Source of the DNA: Dyadobacter fanqingshengii
GTDB taxonomy: Bacteria > Bacteroidota > Bacteroidia > Cytophagales > Spirosomataceae
Reading direction: 5' to 3'
Assembly: GCF_023822005.2 (NCBI RefSeq)
Contig: NZ_CP098806.1
Coordinates: forward strand, 868,001 to 932,000
Length of the DNA: 64,000 nucleotides
The notes under the pieces were generated by a model. The model was not told where the DNA came from, did not search any database, and was given only the letters and a program-made list of their open reading frames with translations. This document shows positions 1 to 10,650 of this stretch, piece by piece. The first letter of the stretch is position 1, and every line of letters starts with the position of its first letter. The translations under genes and the position numbers were made by a program.

Positions 1-1
1 A

Positions 2-1414
2 GAAAAGCTGACAAGAGGACTTTTTGCGCCTGCTATCAGCTACCATAAGGGCACTTTTTACGTCACTTGCACGGACATTGATCATGATGGAAACTTTGTG
101 GTTACTGCCAAGAATCCGGCTGGCCCGTGGAGTAATCCCATTCGTGTTCCACAAGCGCGCGGCATTGATCCGTCCCTGTTTTTTGATGAGGACAACAAGG
201 CCTACATCATTTATAACAGCGACGCGCCTGACAGAAAACCGTTGTATTCCGGTCACAGAACGATCCGGATTTATGAAATTGATCCCGTTACTTTAAAGGT
301 GATTGGTGAAGAAAAACAGCTGGTTAATGGTGGCGTGGATTTGAGCAAAAAGCCCGTTTGGATTGAAGCGCCGCACATTATGAAGCGAAATGGCTGGTAT
401 TATTTGTATGCAGCAGAAGGCGGGACTTCCGTCAATCATACAGAGGTCGTTTTTCGCAGCAAGTCGGTTTGGGGGCCATTTGTTCCTTATGAAAACAACC
501 CGATTTTAACCCAAAAAGGATTGCCCGACGATCGCAAAGATCCGATCACTTCGGCTGGCCACGCGCAATTTGTGGATGGGCCGGATGGGAAAACCTACGC
601 CATTTTCCTGGCCGTGCGGCCTTACGAAGGCAATTATTATAATACAGGCCGAGAAACATTCATCGCACCTGTGGAATGGAAAAACGACTGGCCGGTGATC
701 AATCCGCCCAGCAACAATGCTGAATATCAATATAGTGTCAATTACAAGGAAGTAAAACAAAAAGACGCACTTCCGCAGGCAGGCAATTTTGAATACACAT
801 TGACATTCGACAAAAAGCTGGACCCGGCGTTGCTTTTCATGCGCACCATTGACAGCAGTTCCTTCTCATTATCAAAACAAAACGGCTTAACCATGAAGTT
901 GAAACCTGAAACCATCATGGAATTAGTCAATCCTTCATTCATTGGAAAACGGCAGCAGCATTTATACTGCACCGCCGAAACGGAACTTGATTTTTCTCCT
1001 AAATCAGAAAAGGAAAAGGCAGGTCTGACAATTTTTCAAGACGAATCTCACTTTTACTTTTTGAGCAAATCGGTGGAAAATGGAAAACCTTTTGTGCAGC
1101 TTTTCAAAAGTGGTGCGGATGGAAAAAGCATGGAGCTGCTTGTCAAACAGCCTGTTACTGATGCTTTAAAACCTGTCAAACTGCGCATTGTAGCGGAAGG
1201 CGGTTTTTACAGTTTTTATTTTTCCAAAGGCGATGCGTGGGAGTTGCTTAAAGACAAAGTTGACGCCAAATTCCTGAGTACGGAAGTTGCAGGGGGCTTT
1301 ATCGGATGCCTGTTTGGCATGTACGCAACTTCCTCAGGCGAGTCCACCACCAATTCCGCTTCATTTAAATACCTGAAATACAGCGGCAATGATCCCATGT
1401 TTAAAAACAAGTAA
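2..1414 (+). CDS. Glycoside hydrolase family 43 (beta-xylosidase / arabinofuranosidase type), start outside window
   Basis: The reading frame is open from the first bases of the window, so the N-terminus and signal peptide are missing; internal ATG codons such as the one at 98 are not the start. The visible part begins in a GH43 five-bladed propeller: the segments FAPAISYHKGTFYVTCT, GIDPSLFFDED and EAPHIMKRNGWYYLY carry the family's conserved Asp/Glu positions. From about base 700 the protein continues into a C-terminal beta-sandwich like that of GH43 beta-xylosidases (GH43_C2 type). GH43 enzymes of this build remove xylose or arabinose from xylan oligosaccharides, probably in the periplasm. 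It is the first visible gene of a co-directional run of xylan enzymes, which supports that role. The exact substrate and subfamily cannot be decided from sequence alone. Confidence 0.88.
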   Translation, partial: EKLTRGLFAPAISYHKGTFYVTCTDIDHDGNFVVTAKNPAGPWSNPIRVPQARGIDPSLFFDEDNKAYIIYNSDAPDRKPLYSGHRTIRIYEIDPVTLKVIGEEKQLVNGGVDLSKKPVWIEAPHIMKRNGWYYLYAAEGGTSVNHTEVVFRSKSVWGPFVPYENNPILTQKGLPDDRKDPITSAGHAQFVDGPDGKTYAIFLAVRPYEGNYYNTGRETFIAPVEWKNDWPVINPPSNNAEYQYSVNYKEVKQKDALPQAGNFEYTLTFDKKLDPALLFMRTIDSSSFSLSKQNGLTMKLKPETIMELVNPSFIGKRQQHLYCTAETELDFSPKSEKEKAGLTIFQDESHFYFLSKSVENGKPFVQLFKSGADGKSMELLVKQPVTDALKPVKLRIVAEGGFYSFYFSKGDAWELLKDKVDAKFLSTEVAGGFIGCLFGMYATSSGESTTNSASFKYLKYSGNDPMFKNK

Positions 1415-1425
1415 CCGATTTATGC

Positions 1426-1455
1426 AAATGTTCATTTTTGAGAAACTGAACATTT
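1426..1455. repeat. 9-bp inverted repeat between GH43 and ThuA genes
   Basis: AAATGTTCA (1426-1434) and TGAACATTT (1447-1455) form a perfect inverted repeat with a 12-base loop, 11 bases after the GH43 stop. No T-run follows on either strand, so it is not a clear terminator. It may be an mRNA-stabilising hairpin or a protein site. Confidence 0.4.
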
Positions 1456-1557
1456 AGAACTGATCGGGCCCAAGGAATAGGGATGGAGCATTTTTTGCTT
1501 TTAATAGATAGTCAACTGCTGGCGAAGGTTTTTTGCAGATCAATAAAATTTACCATT

Positions 1558-2472
1558 ATGCTTAGAAATTGTCTTGTCCTTATCCTTTCTGCATGCGTTT
1601 CCATTAATGCTTTGGCACAAAAAGCGAAGCCGATACGCGTTTTGATCGTGGATGGGTTTAGTAACCACGACTGGAAGCAAACAACCGCCGTCACAAAATG
1701 GATATTGGAAGAAAGCGGGCGGTTCGCGGTGGAGGTCACTACGGTTCCGGCGGACAGTTTGGAAAGGAATGCTTGGAACCCGGATTTCAGCAAATATGAA
1801 TTGATCATTCAAAATACCAACAACATTCAAAAGCCCAGTCTGCGCTGGTCAAGGCAAGCCGAAAAGCGATTGGAGGAATATGTGAAGAATGGCGGTGGTT
1901 TGTACATTCTTCATTCGGCTAACAATGCATTTCCTCATTGGAAAGAATATGACAAAATGATCGGACTGGGTTGGCGGCGGGCCTCGGAAGGATATGCGTT
2001 GGAAATTGACGCAACAAAAAGCATTACCCGGATCGCACCGGACGAAGGAAAAGGGACGGGCCATGGCGACAGGTTTAACGCATTGATCCAAGTTTTGACG
2101 CCACATCCCATCAATAAAGGATATCCGAATCAATGGCAGACGGCCAATACGGAAGTTTACTATTTCCCACGCGGACCGGCAGAAAACATTACCGTGCTTT
2201 CATGCGCTTTCGACAGCACGAGTACGAAAAAGATCTGGCCGGTGGAATGGGTTGTGAAATATGGCAAGGGACGGGTTTATAATTCAAGTTTAGGCCACCT
2301 TTGGAAAGGTGAAACTTACCCGCCGGCCTATCGCTGCATTGGTTATCAGACGACGGTTATCAGAGCAGCAGAGTGGCTGGCGACAGGAAAAGTAACGTTC
2401 CCGGTTCCTTCTAATTTTCCAACAGCGGTTACCCAGAGTCTGCGCCCGGAAGATTCGTTCAAAATGCCTTAG
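1558..2472 (+). CDS. Secreted ThuA-like domain protein
   Basis: The ATG at 1558 is preferred over the in-frame ATG at 1483 because it gives a clean signal peptide (MLRNCLVLILSACVSINALA, then Q). The mature protein has the ThuA/glutamine-amidotransferase-like fold: IRVLIVDGFSNHDW at the start, the long-helix segment with YVKNGGGLYILHSANNAF, a GHGDRFNALIQVLTPHPI segment and a GKGRVYNSSLGHLW strand near the end. ThuA-like proteins are common in Bacteroidota glycan loci; their biochemical function is mostly unsettled, and some are proposed to act on sugars or cofactors. It sits 143 bases after the GH43 gene and 48 bases before the double esterase, so it is probably co-transcribed with the xylan genes. 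The fold assignment is good; no reaction is claimed. Confidence 0.8.
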   Translation: MLRNCLVLILSACVSINALAQKAKPIRVLIVDGFSNHDWKQTTAVTKWILEESGRFAVEVTTVPADSLERNAWNPDFSKYELIIQNTNNIQKPSLRWSRQAEKRLEEYVKNGGGLYILHSANNAFPHWKEYDKMIGLGWRRASEGYALEIDATKSITRIAPDEGKGTGHGDRFNALIQVLTPHPINKGYPNQWQTANTEVYYFPRGPAENITVLSCAFDSTSTKKIWPVEWVVKYGKGRVYNSSLGHLWKGETYPPAYRCIGYQTTVIRAAEWLATGKVTFPVPSNFPTAVTQSLRPEDSFKMP

Positions 2473-2517
2473 TATAACAGAAACGATCCATTAATGCTGA
2501 ACCAATATCCTTCTTAA

Positions 2518-4455
<1,938 letters not shown>

Positions 4456-4482
4456 TATTTTCATCAACTCTGACATTAAATC

Positions 4483-5571
4483 ATGGTAAAATCATCCCCA
4501 TTAAAGTCTTGGGTGCAATGTATGGTTGTCTCGACCACATTGTTTTCGTCGCACCAGCTTTTCGCGCAAAAGTCCCTCAAAGAAGCATACAAAGATTATT
4601 TCCCAATCGGAGTCGCGGTTTCTCCCAGAAGTGTGACCGGCCCGGAGGCGGAACTCATTAAGCAGCAGTTCAATAGCATTACGCCCGAAAACGCCATGAA
4701 AATGGGGCCGATCCATCCGGCGAAAAACCAATACAATTGGAAAGATGGAGACGCAATTGTTGAATTTGGACAATCGAACGGCATCAAAGTCAGAGGCCAC
4801 ACATTATGCTGGCATAACCAGACGCCAAAATGGTTTTTTACAGATTCAACCGGCGCACAGGTTTCACGGGAAGAATTATTGGCCCGTTTGAAACAGCACA
4901 TTACCGACGTTGTGACGCACTACAAAGGCAAAATCTACGCCTGGGATGTTGTGAATGAAGCCGTTCCCGACACGGGCAAAGGCATTTACAGGGAATCGAA
5001 ATTTTACCAGATCATAGGTGAAGATTACATTCAAAAAGCATTCGAATATGCACATGCTGCCGATCCCGGTGCCAAGCTTTTTTACAATGATTACAACACC
5101 GAAAGCGCTGTTAAAAGGGAGAAAATCTATCAATTGGTAAAAAAACTGAAAGATAAAAACGTCCCGATCCATGGCGTGGGCTTGCAGGCACATTGGTCTA
5201 TTTTCGAACCTACGCAGGCAGAACTTGAAAAGTCGATAACGCAGTTTGCGAGCCTGGGATTAGCGGTTCAGATCACGGAACTCGACGTTTCAGTACATCC
5301 CAAAGAGCACGAGCGCCGCGAAAGAAAAGCTGGCGATGAAAAGAGCGTTTTTACGCCGGAAATGGAGCAAAAGCAGGCAGCCCATTACAAGATGATTTTT
5401 GACACTTTTCGTAAACACAAAGGCACCATTACCGGTGTGACATTCTGGAATGTTTCAGACAAAACGACCTGGCTGGACAATTTTCCAGTTCCCGGCCGCA
5501 AAGATTATCCGCTGCTTTTTGACCAGAACTTTAAACCCAAAAAAGCGTTTGACGGCGTAGTGAATTTTTAA
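4483..5571 (+). CDS. GH10 endo-1,4-beta-xylanase
   Basis: This 362-residue secreted enzyme has a signal sequence ending near SSHQLFA-Q and a single GH10 barrel. Diagnostic GH10 segments are visible: ENAMKMGPIHP, VRGHTLCWHNQTPKWF, WDVVNEAVPD with the acid/base Glu159, and VQITELDVSV with the nucleophile Glu266; TGVTFWNVSDKTTWLDNF is the C-terminal Trp-rich segment. The length is normal for a single-domain family member. GH10 enzymes cut the xylan backbone and tolerate glucuronosyl and arabinosyl side groups. The absence of a lipobox suggests a periplasmic or exported enzyme. The gene is 27 bases after the double esterase and 28 bases before the next gene, as expected for an operon with GH67 and esterases. 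Confidence 0.96.
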   Translation: MVKSSPLKSWVQCMVVSTTLFSSHQLFAQKSLKEAYKDYFPIGVAVSPRSVTGPEAELIKQQFNSITPENAMKMGPIHPAKNQYNWKDGDAIVEFGQSNGIKVRGHTLCWHNQTPKWFFTDSTGAQVSREELLARLKQHITDVVTHYKGKIYAWDVVNEAVPDTGKGIYRESKFYQIIGEDYIQKAFEYAHAADPGAKLFYNDYNTESAVKREKIYQLVKKLKDKNVPIHGVGLQAHWSIFEPTQAELEKSITQFASLGLAVQITELDVSVHPKEHERRERKAGDEKSVFTPEMEQKQAAHYKMIFDTFRKHKGTITGVTFWNVSDKTTWLDNFPVPGRKDYPLLFDQNFKPKKAFDGVVNF

Positions 5572-5599
5572 AAAGCGCTAGTTCTTTCCTTGTAAGCAA

Positions 5600-8269
5600 A
5601 TGCGTTCCATTCAGTTTTTATTGTTGCTAATCTTTTTTTCCGGCTATACAGTCGGGCAAGTCCGCTTGCCCAAGCTGGTTGCGGATAACATGGTTTTGCA
5701 GCGCGACCAGCCGATCACAATTTGGGGATGGTCAGCGCCGAAAGAAAAGGTGACTGTAACATTCAAAAACAAAAGTAGGAGCGTGGTCACCGGCGCAGAT
5801 GGCAAATGGGAAATTCAACTGCCGGCGCAGCCTGCCGGGACGGGTTTTGAGATGTTGATAATTGGCAAAAACCAGATCAGGATCAAGAATATCGCGTTTG
5901 GCGATGTGTGGCTTTGCAACGGACAGAGCAATATGGTCATTAACATGGAGCGTGTAAAGGAACGTTTTCCCGACGATATCGCTTCGGCCAGTTACCCGGA
6001 TATCCGCAATTTTTTTATCCAAACAATCACCGATCTGAACGCTCCGCAGGCGGACTTCCCAAACGGTGAATGGAAAATGGCCAACTCCAAGGACGTGCTC
6101 AGCTTTGGCGCTGTTTCCTATTTTTTTGCAAGAGATCTTTATGATCATTACAAAGTTCCGATTGGAATCATCAACAGTTCGGTAGGAGGCACGCCGATCG
6201 AAGCCTGGATCAGTGAAGATGGTTATAGGGATTTTGCTGATATCCAGAAGGTTATCAATCAAAATAAAGATACTGCCTATGTGCAGGCCAGGAAGCAGAA
6301 CAATTTAAACAACGCACCAAAGCAGCCCAAATCCACCGATTTGGGACAAACAGAACATTGGGAAAGCCTAGATTATCAACCGAAAGGCTGGCGTAACTTC
6401 AACATTCCGGGTTATTGGGAAGATCAGGGGCTGAAAAATCTGAATGGGGTAGTCTGGTTTCGCAGGGAATTTGAAGTGCCCGAAAGCTGGATCGGGAAGC
6501 CGGTGAAGCTTTATATGGGACGCATTGTGGATGCGGATCAGATGTTTGTAAATGGAAAAAGCATTGGCAATGTTACTTACCAGTATCCACCACGGCGCTA
6601 TGAAATTCCGGCTGGATTGTTGAAAGCGGGCAAGAATACATTTGCGATCCGGGTTACGAATACAGGCGGGAAAGGCGGTTTTGTGCCTGATAAGCCTTAC
6701 TTCATGACAGCCAATGATCAGCAGATTGATTTAAAAGGAACCTGGCAATATAAGGTCGGACAGGTTTTTCCACCAATGAAAATTGCTGATCCTAGCAACA
6801 TTCCATTCGTCGCGCAAAACCAGCCTGCTTCACTGTACAATGCAATGATCGCGCCGGTGTTGCCTATGAAATTGAAAGGTTTTCTCTGGTATCAGGGCGA
6901 GTCTAATGTTGATGAACCAGATGCTTACAATGTGCTTTTGCCAGCTTTGATCAATGATCGGCGGAGACTTTGGAATGATGAGAATTTACCATTTCTAGTG
7001 GTGCAGCTCCCTAATTTTCAAGACATTGATTTTACACCCGCAGAAAGCAATATGGCGTTGCTACGGGAAGCGCAGAATAAAGCTTTAACATTAAAAAACA
7101 CGGCTGTAACTGTAACATTGGATCTGGGAGAATGGAACGACATTCACCCGCTGAACAAGAAGGATATTGGAAAAAGACTAGCCCTGTCTGCCAGAAACCT
7201 GGCTTATGGGGAGAAAAATGTCATTCATAGCGGCCCGACATTGAAATCGCAAAGCATTGAAGGCGACAAAATTATCCTGACTTTCGACAATGTTGCCGAT
7301 GGCATAAAATCCATGGACGGAGAAGCATTGCGCTGGTTTTCGATGGCCGATGATGATCAGAAATTCGTTTGGGCTAATGCAAAAATTTTGGGTAAAGATC
7401 AGATTGAGTTATCCAGTGAAAGTGTAAAGACGCCCAAATATATTCGCTACGCATGGCAGGATAATCCCGAAGGAATCAACTTTTACAATTCAGCAAATCT
7501 TCCGGCCTCGCCTTTTCGCACGGACGGCGAACAACTGGATGAAACCAAACCCTGGAAAGGGAAGAAATGTGCCGTTGTACTAACCTATGACGATGCATTA
7601 AATGTTCATCTGGACAATGTGGTTCCTGCGCTGGATTCTCTCAGCTTGAAAGGCTCTTTTTACTTGACTGCATCTTCCGACGCGGCGCGTAACCGGATCA
7701 AGGACTGGCGGGCGGCCGCCGCCAACGGACATGAACTGGGGAATCACACCGTTTATCATCCCTGTGACGCAACCGGGCCGGGTATGAGCTGGGTGAAACC
7801 TGAGTACGATCTCAGCAAATACAGCCTTGCCAGAATTCAGGATGAGATTAGAATGTGCAATGCTTTTTTGAAATCCATTGATGGCCAAAGCAAGCGCACG
7901 TTTGCTTTCACCTGCGGACATAAAAAAGTGGCGGAAGGCGAATTTATACAAACCCTTTCAGATGAATTTATAGCGTCGAGGGCAGTAAGGCATGAAATGC
8001 ATTCGATTGAGGAGCAGAACCTGATGGACATTGATTGCTATGCTATGGCGGGCGAAACCGGGGAAGAGCTGATCGAATTGGTTAAGGAGGCGCAGCAGAA
8101 TGGCAAATTACTCGTTTTCCTCTTCCATGGCGTGGGCGGAGAACATGCATTAAATGTATCCAACGAAGCGCATAGCAAATTGCTGCATTACTTAAAGGAG
8201 CATGAAAAGGACATTTATATAGATACAATGCGCAATGTTGCTGAGCACATTCAAAATGTGAAAAAATAA
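5600..8269 (+). CDS. Fused sialate-O-acetylesterase-like (SGNH) / jelly-roll / NodB polysaccharide deacetylase
   Basis: This 889-residue secreted protein joins three parts. Residues about 20-250 and 370-640 form an SGNH esterase of the sialate O-acetylesterase/xylan acetylesterase type, with GDVWLCNGQSNM (Ser110), WYQGESNV and Asp514-Ile-His516 as the catalytic Asp/His. A sugar-binding jelly roll (about 265-370, with WFRREFEVP and VNGKSIGNV) is inserted into it, as in GH2-like modules. Residues about 650-889 are a NodB-type deacetylase with TYDDA (Asp664/Asp665), NHTVYH (His716/His720) and LVFLFHGVGG near the end. The likely job is deacetylation of xylan or its oligosaccharides. It lies between the GH10 and GH67 genes, with 18 bases to the latter. 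Whether the NodB part acts on O-acetyl xylan or on another substrate is open. Confidence 0.88.
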   Translation: MRSIQFLLLLIFFSGYTVGQVRLPKLVADNMVLQRDQPITIWGWSAPKEKVTVTFKNKSRSVVTGADGKWEIQLPAQPAGTGFEMLIIGKNQIRIKNIAFGDVWLCNGQSNMVINMERVKERFPDDIASASYPDIRNFFIQTITDLNAPQADFPNGEWKMANSKDVLSFGAVSYFFARDLYDHYKVPIGIINSSVGGTPIEAWISEDGYRDFADIQKVINQNKDTAYVQARKQNNLNNAPKQPKSTDLGQTEHWESLDYQPKGWRNFNIPGYWEDQGLKNLNGVVWFRREFEVPESWIGKPVKLYMGRIVDADQMFVNGKSIGNVTYQYPPRRYEIPAGLLKAGKNTFAIRVTNTGGKGGFVPDKPYFMTANDQQIDLKGTWQYKVGQVFPPMKIADPSNIPFVAQNQPASLYNAMIAPVLPMKLKGFLWYQGESNVDEPDAYNVLLPALINDRRRLWNDENLPFLVVQLPNFQDIDFTPAESNMALLREAQNKALTLKNTAVTVTLDLGEWNDIHPLNKKDIGKRLALSARNLAYGEKNVIHSGPTLKSQSIEGDKIILTFDNVADGIKSMDGEALRWFSMADDDQKFVWANAKILGKDQIELSSESVKTPKYIRYAWQDNPEGINFYNSANLPASPFRTDGEQLDETKPWKGKKCAVVLTYDDALNVHLDNVVPALDSLSLKGSFYLTASSDAARNRIKDWRAAAANGHELGNHTVYHPCDATGPGMSWVKPEYDLSKYSLARIQDEIRMCNAFLKSIDGQSKRTFAFTCGHKKVAEGEFIQTLSDEFIASRAVRHEMHSIEEQNLMDIDCYAMAGETGEELIELVKEAQQNGKLLVFLFHGVGGEHALNVSNEAHSKLLHYLKEHEKDIYIDTMRNVAEHIQNVKK

Positions 8270-8287
8270 TTTTTGTAAATACGAGAC

Positions 8288-10420
8288 ATGACCAGAGGCT
8301 TCTTACTACTCTTTTTCAGCTTGATCTTCCTTGGTTCACCATCATTGGCAGCTGGTCCATTATCTGCCGATGGTGATGACGGATATCAGTTGTGGCTAAA
8401 ATATGAGGCTGTTACTAACCCGACCATTAAGGCCGAATATTTGAAATACACAGCATTTATCGGGCAGCCAACCGAAGGTAAGATCCTACAAAGTGCATCC
8501 CAGGAGCTGCAAACGGGGTTGAAAAAGCTTTTAGGTAAAACGGTCAACATTACAAATTCATTTGGCAGCCGTTCAGGTGGAATTGTTTTTAAAATAGAAA
8601 CGGGTGCAGATTCTGCGCAAAAACCGGAGGGTTATCAGATCAAATTGTCGGGCGGCAATATTGTTGTTAGTTCAAAAACTGAGCAGGGAATCTTGTATGG
8701 AACATTTGCGCTGCTGCGGCATATGCAAATGCAGGAAACTATCAAGGGTTTAAGCATTGCCAGCAGCCCGAAAGTGCGTTATCGGATGCTGAATCACTGG
8801 GATAATCCGGATGGCACGATCGAGCGCGGTTACGCGGGACAATCGCTTTGGAAATGGTACGAACTGCCTGAGCGCGTGGACCCGCGTTACGAGGATTATG
8901 CCCGGGCCAATGCGTCTTTGGGAATCAATGGAACTGTGCTGAATAATGTGAACGCCAGTGCGCGGTTTATGTCGCAGGAATACATTGTCAAGGTTGCAGC
9001 GGTTGCCAATGTGATGCGAAAATATGGGATTAAAACTTATTTGTCGGTATATTTTGCTGCACCCAAGACATTAGGCGGACTTCCCACTTCCGATCCGCTC
9101 GACCCGCAGGTTCGTGCGTGGTGGAAAGAAAAAGTGGCTCAGATCTATAAAGAAATTCCGGACTTTGGCGGGTTTTTGGTGAAGGCCAATTCAGAAGGGG
9201 AGCCAGGCCCGCAGGATTACGGCCGGACGCATGCCGACGGTGCCAATATGCTGGCCGAAGCATTCAGACCCTATGACGGCATTGTGGTCTGGCGGGCATT
9301 TGTTTACAAGGCCGATCCCAATGCGGACCGGTTCAAAGCGGCTTATGAGGAATTTGTGCCGTTGGACGGCAAATTTGATCCCAAAGTAATCGTGCAGGTA
9401 AAAAACGGTCCTATCGACTTTCAGCCCCGTGAACCATTCTCTCCTTTGTTCGGAAATATGCCGAAAACGCCGCTGGGCGTGGAGTTTCAAATCACGCAGG
9501 AATATTTGGGCTTTGCTACGCACGCTGTGTATGAAGCGCCCATTTTTAAAGAATGTCTGGATTCGGACACTTTTGTTAATGGTTCTGGATCAACTGTGGC
9601 GAAAGTCGTGGACGGAAGTTTACACGGTTATGCGCGTACGCTCATGGCGGGTGTGGCCAATACAGGAAACAGCCGCAACTGGACGGGCCATCCGCTAGCG
9701 CAGGCGAATTGGTATGCATTCGGAAGACTGAGTTGGGACCATCAGCTGAGTTCGGCGCAGATAGCCCAGGAATGGGTCGCGCTGACTTTAACACGAAATC
9801 AAAAAGCAGGCGAGCACATTACGGCATTAATGCTGAGATCGCGGGAAATCTACGTCGACTACAACACGCCGATCGGACTTTCGCGTCCGTGGATGGGCGT
9901 TCACTTCGCCCCCGAACCCTGGCAAAACAAAGGCTCCCGGCCCGACTGGACAGCTGTATATTACCACCGGGCCGATTCAATTGGGCTAGGCTTCGACAGA
10001 ACCGCGTCCGGAAGCAATGCACTGGCGCAGTACCGGCCGGAAGTGCAACAGCAATGGAATAACCCCGACAAAACGCCTCTTCCTTATTTGCTATGGTTTC
10101 ATCATGTACGCTGGGATCAAAAATTAAGCACCGGACGCTCGCTCTGGGAAGAACTTTGTACCCGATTTTACACCGGCGCGGATTCTGTTGTATGGATGCA
10201 GCAGCAATGGGACCTGGCGAAAGAAAATCTTGATACACAGGTTTATGCCGATGTGGCGGAGCGGTTGAAGGTTCAGCGGCGAGAAGCGCTTTGGTGGAGA
10301 GATGCCTGGGTGTTGTATTTACAAACATTTGCCAGACAACCTGTTCCTGCAGGTTTTAACCCGCCCAAGCAAACATTGGATGAAATCAAGAGATCCGTCA
10401 ATGTATATCTGATGCGATAA
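8288..10420 (+). CDS. GH67 alpha-glucuronidase
   Basis: The 710-residue length and the whole domain plan (N-terminal beta-domain, central barrel, helical C-terminus) match GH67. The segment GFLVKANSEGEPGPQDYGR holds the probable acid Glu303. The probable water-activating pair is Asp377 (NGPIDFQP) and Glu405 (QITQEYLG); their spacing equals that of the known Asp/Glu pair of the Cellvibrio enzyme. A signal peptide (MTRGFLLLFFSLIFLGSPSLAA) places it in the periplasm. GH67 enzymes remove 4-O-methylglucuronic acid from the non-reducing end of xylo-oligosaccharides, so the locus is meant for glucuronoxylan and acts after GH10. It is the last gene before the SusC promoter. Confidence 0.96.
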   Translation: MTRGFLLLFFSLIFLGSPSLAAGPLSADGDDGYQLWLKYEAVTNPTIKAEYLKYTAFIGQPTEGKILQSASQELQTGLKKLLGKTVNITNSFGSRSGGIVFKIETGADSAQKPEGYQIKLSGGNIVVSSKTEQGILYGTFALLRHMQMQETIKGLSIASSPKVRYRMLNHWDNPDGTIERGYAGQSLWKWYELPERVDPRYEDYARANASLGINGTVLNNVNASARFMSQEYIVKVAAVANVMRKYGIKTYLSVYFAAPKTLGGLPTSDPLDPQVRAWWKEKVAQIYKEIPDFGGFLVKANSEGEPGPQDYGRTHADGANMLAEAFRPYDGIVVWRAFVYKADPNADRFKAAYEEFVPLDGKFDPKVIVQVKNGPIDFQPREPFSPLFGNMPKTPLGVEFQITQEYLGFATHAVYEAPIFKECLDSDTFVNGSGSTVAKVVDGSLHGYARTLMAGVANTGNSRNWTGHPLAQANWYAFGRLSWDHQLSSAQIAQEWVALTLTRNQKAGEHITALMLRSREIYVDYNTPIGLSRPWMGVHFAPEPWQNKGSRPDWTAVYYHRADSIGLGFDRTASGSNALAQYRPEVQQQWNNPDKTPLPYLLWFHHVRWDQKLSTGRSLWEELCTRFYTGADSVVWMQQQWDLAKENLDTQVYADVAERLKVQRREALWWRDAWVLYLQTFARQPVPAGFNPPKQTLDEIKRSVNVYLMR

Positions 10421-10484
10421 GGCTCACTCTACTCCGAGAATAACAAATTTTTCATAAAAAGTTAATATTTTCTTTAAGTGTAGC

Positions 10485-10515
10485 ATTGACAGATATTGAA
10501 AAGATATTATATTTG
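10485..10515 (+). promoter_or_regulatory. Bacteroidota-type promoter for the xylan SusC/SusD genes
   Basis: TTG at 10486-10488, a 19-base spacer and TATATTTG at 10508-10515 match the Bacteroidota -33/-7 consensus (TTTG or TTG, about 19 bases, TAnnTTTG). It lies 135 bases before the SusC start, giving a leader of roughly 130 bases. The rest of the 230-base gap is AT-rich and shows no gene. Confidence 0.75.
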
Positions 10516-10650
10516 TTTATTGGATACATCTCATTAAAAATTAGATTAACCGTAGCTTTTTATTGCTGTCATCGTTCGCATTACAGTTTCTCGTAAGGGA
10601 AAATTTTGTCCTGTTCAACAAGTGTCATCTAAACATTTAAATCAACGCTT

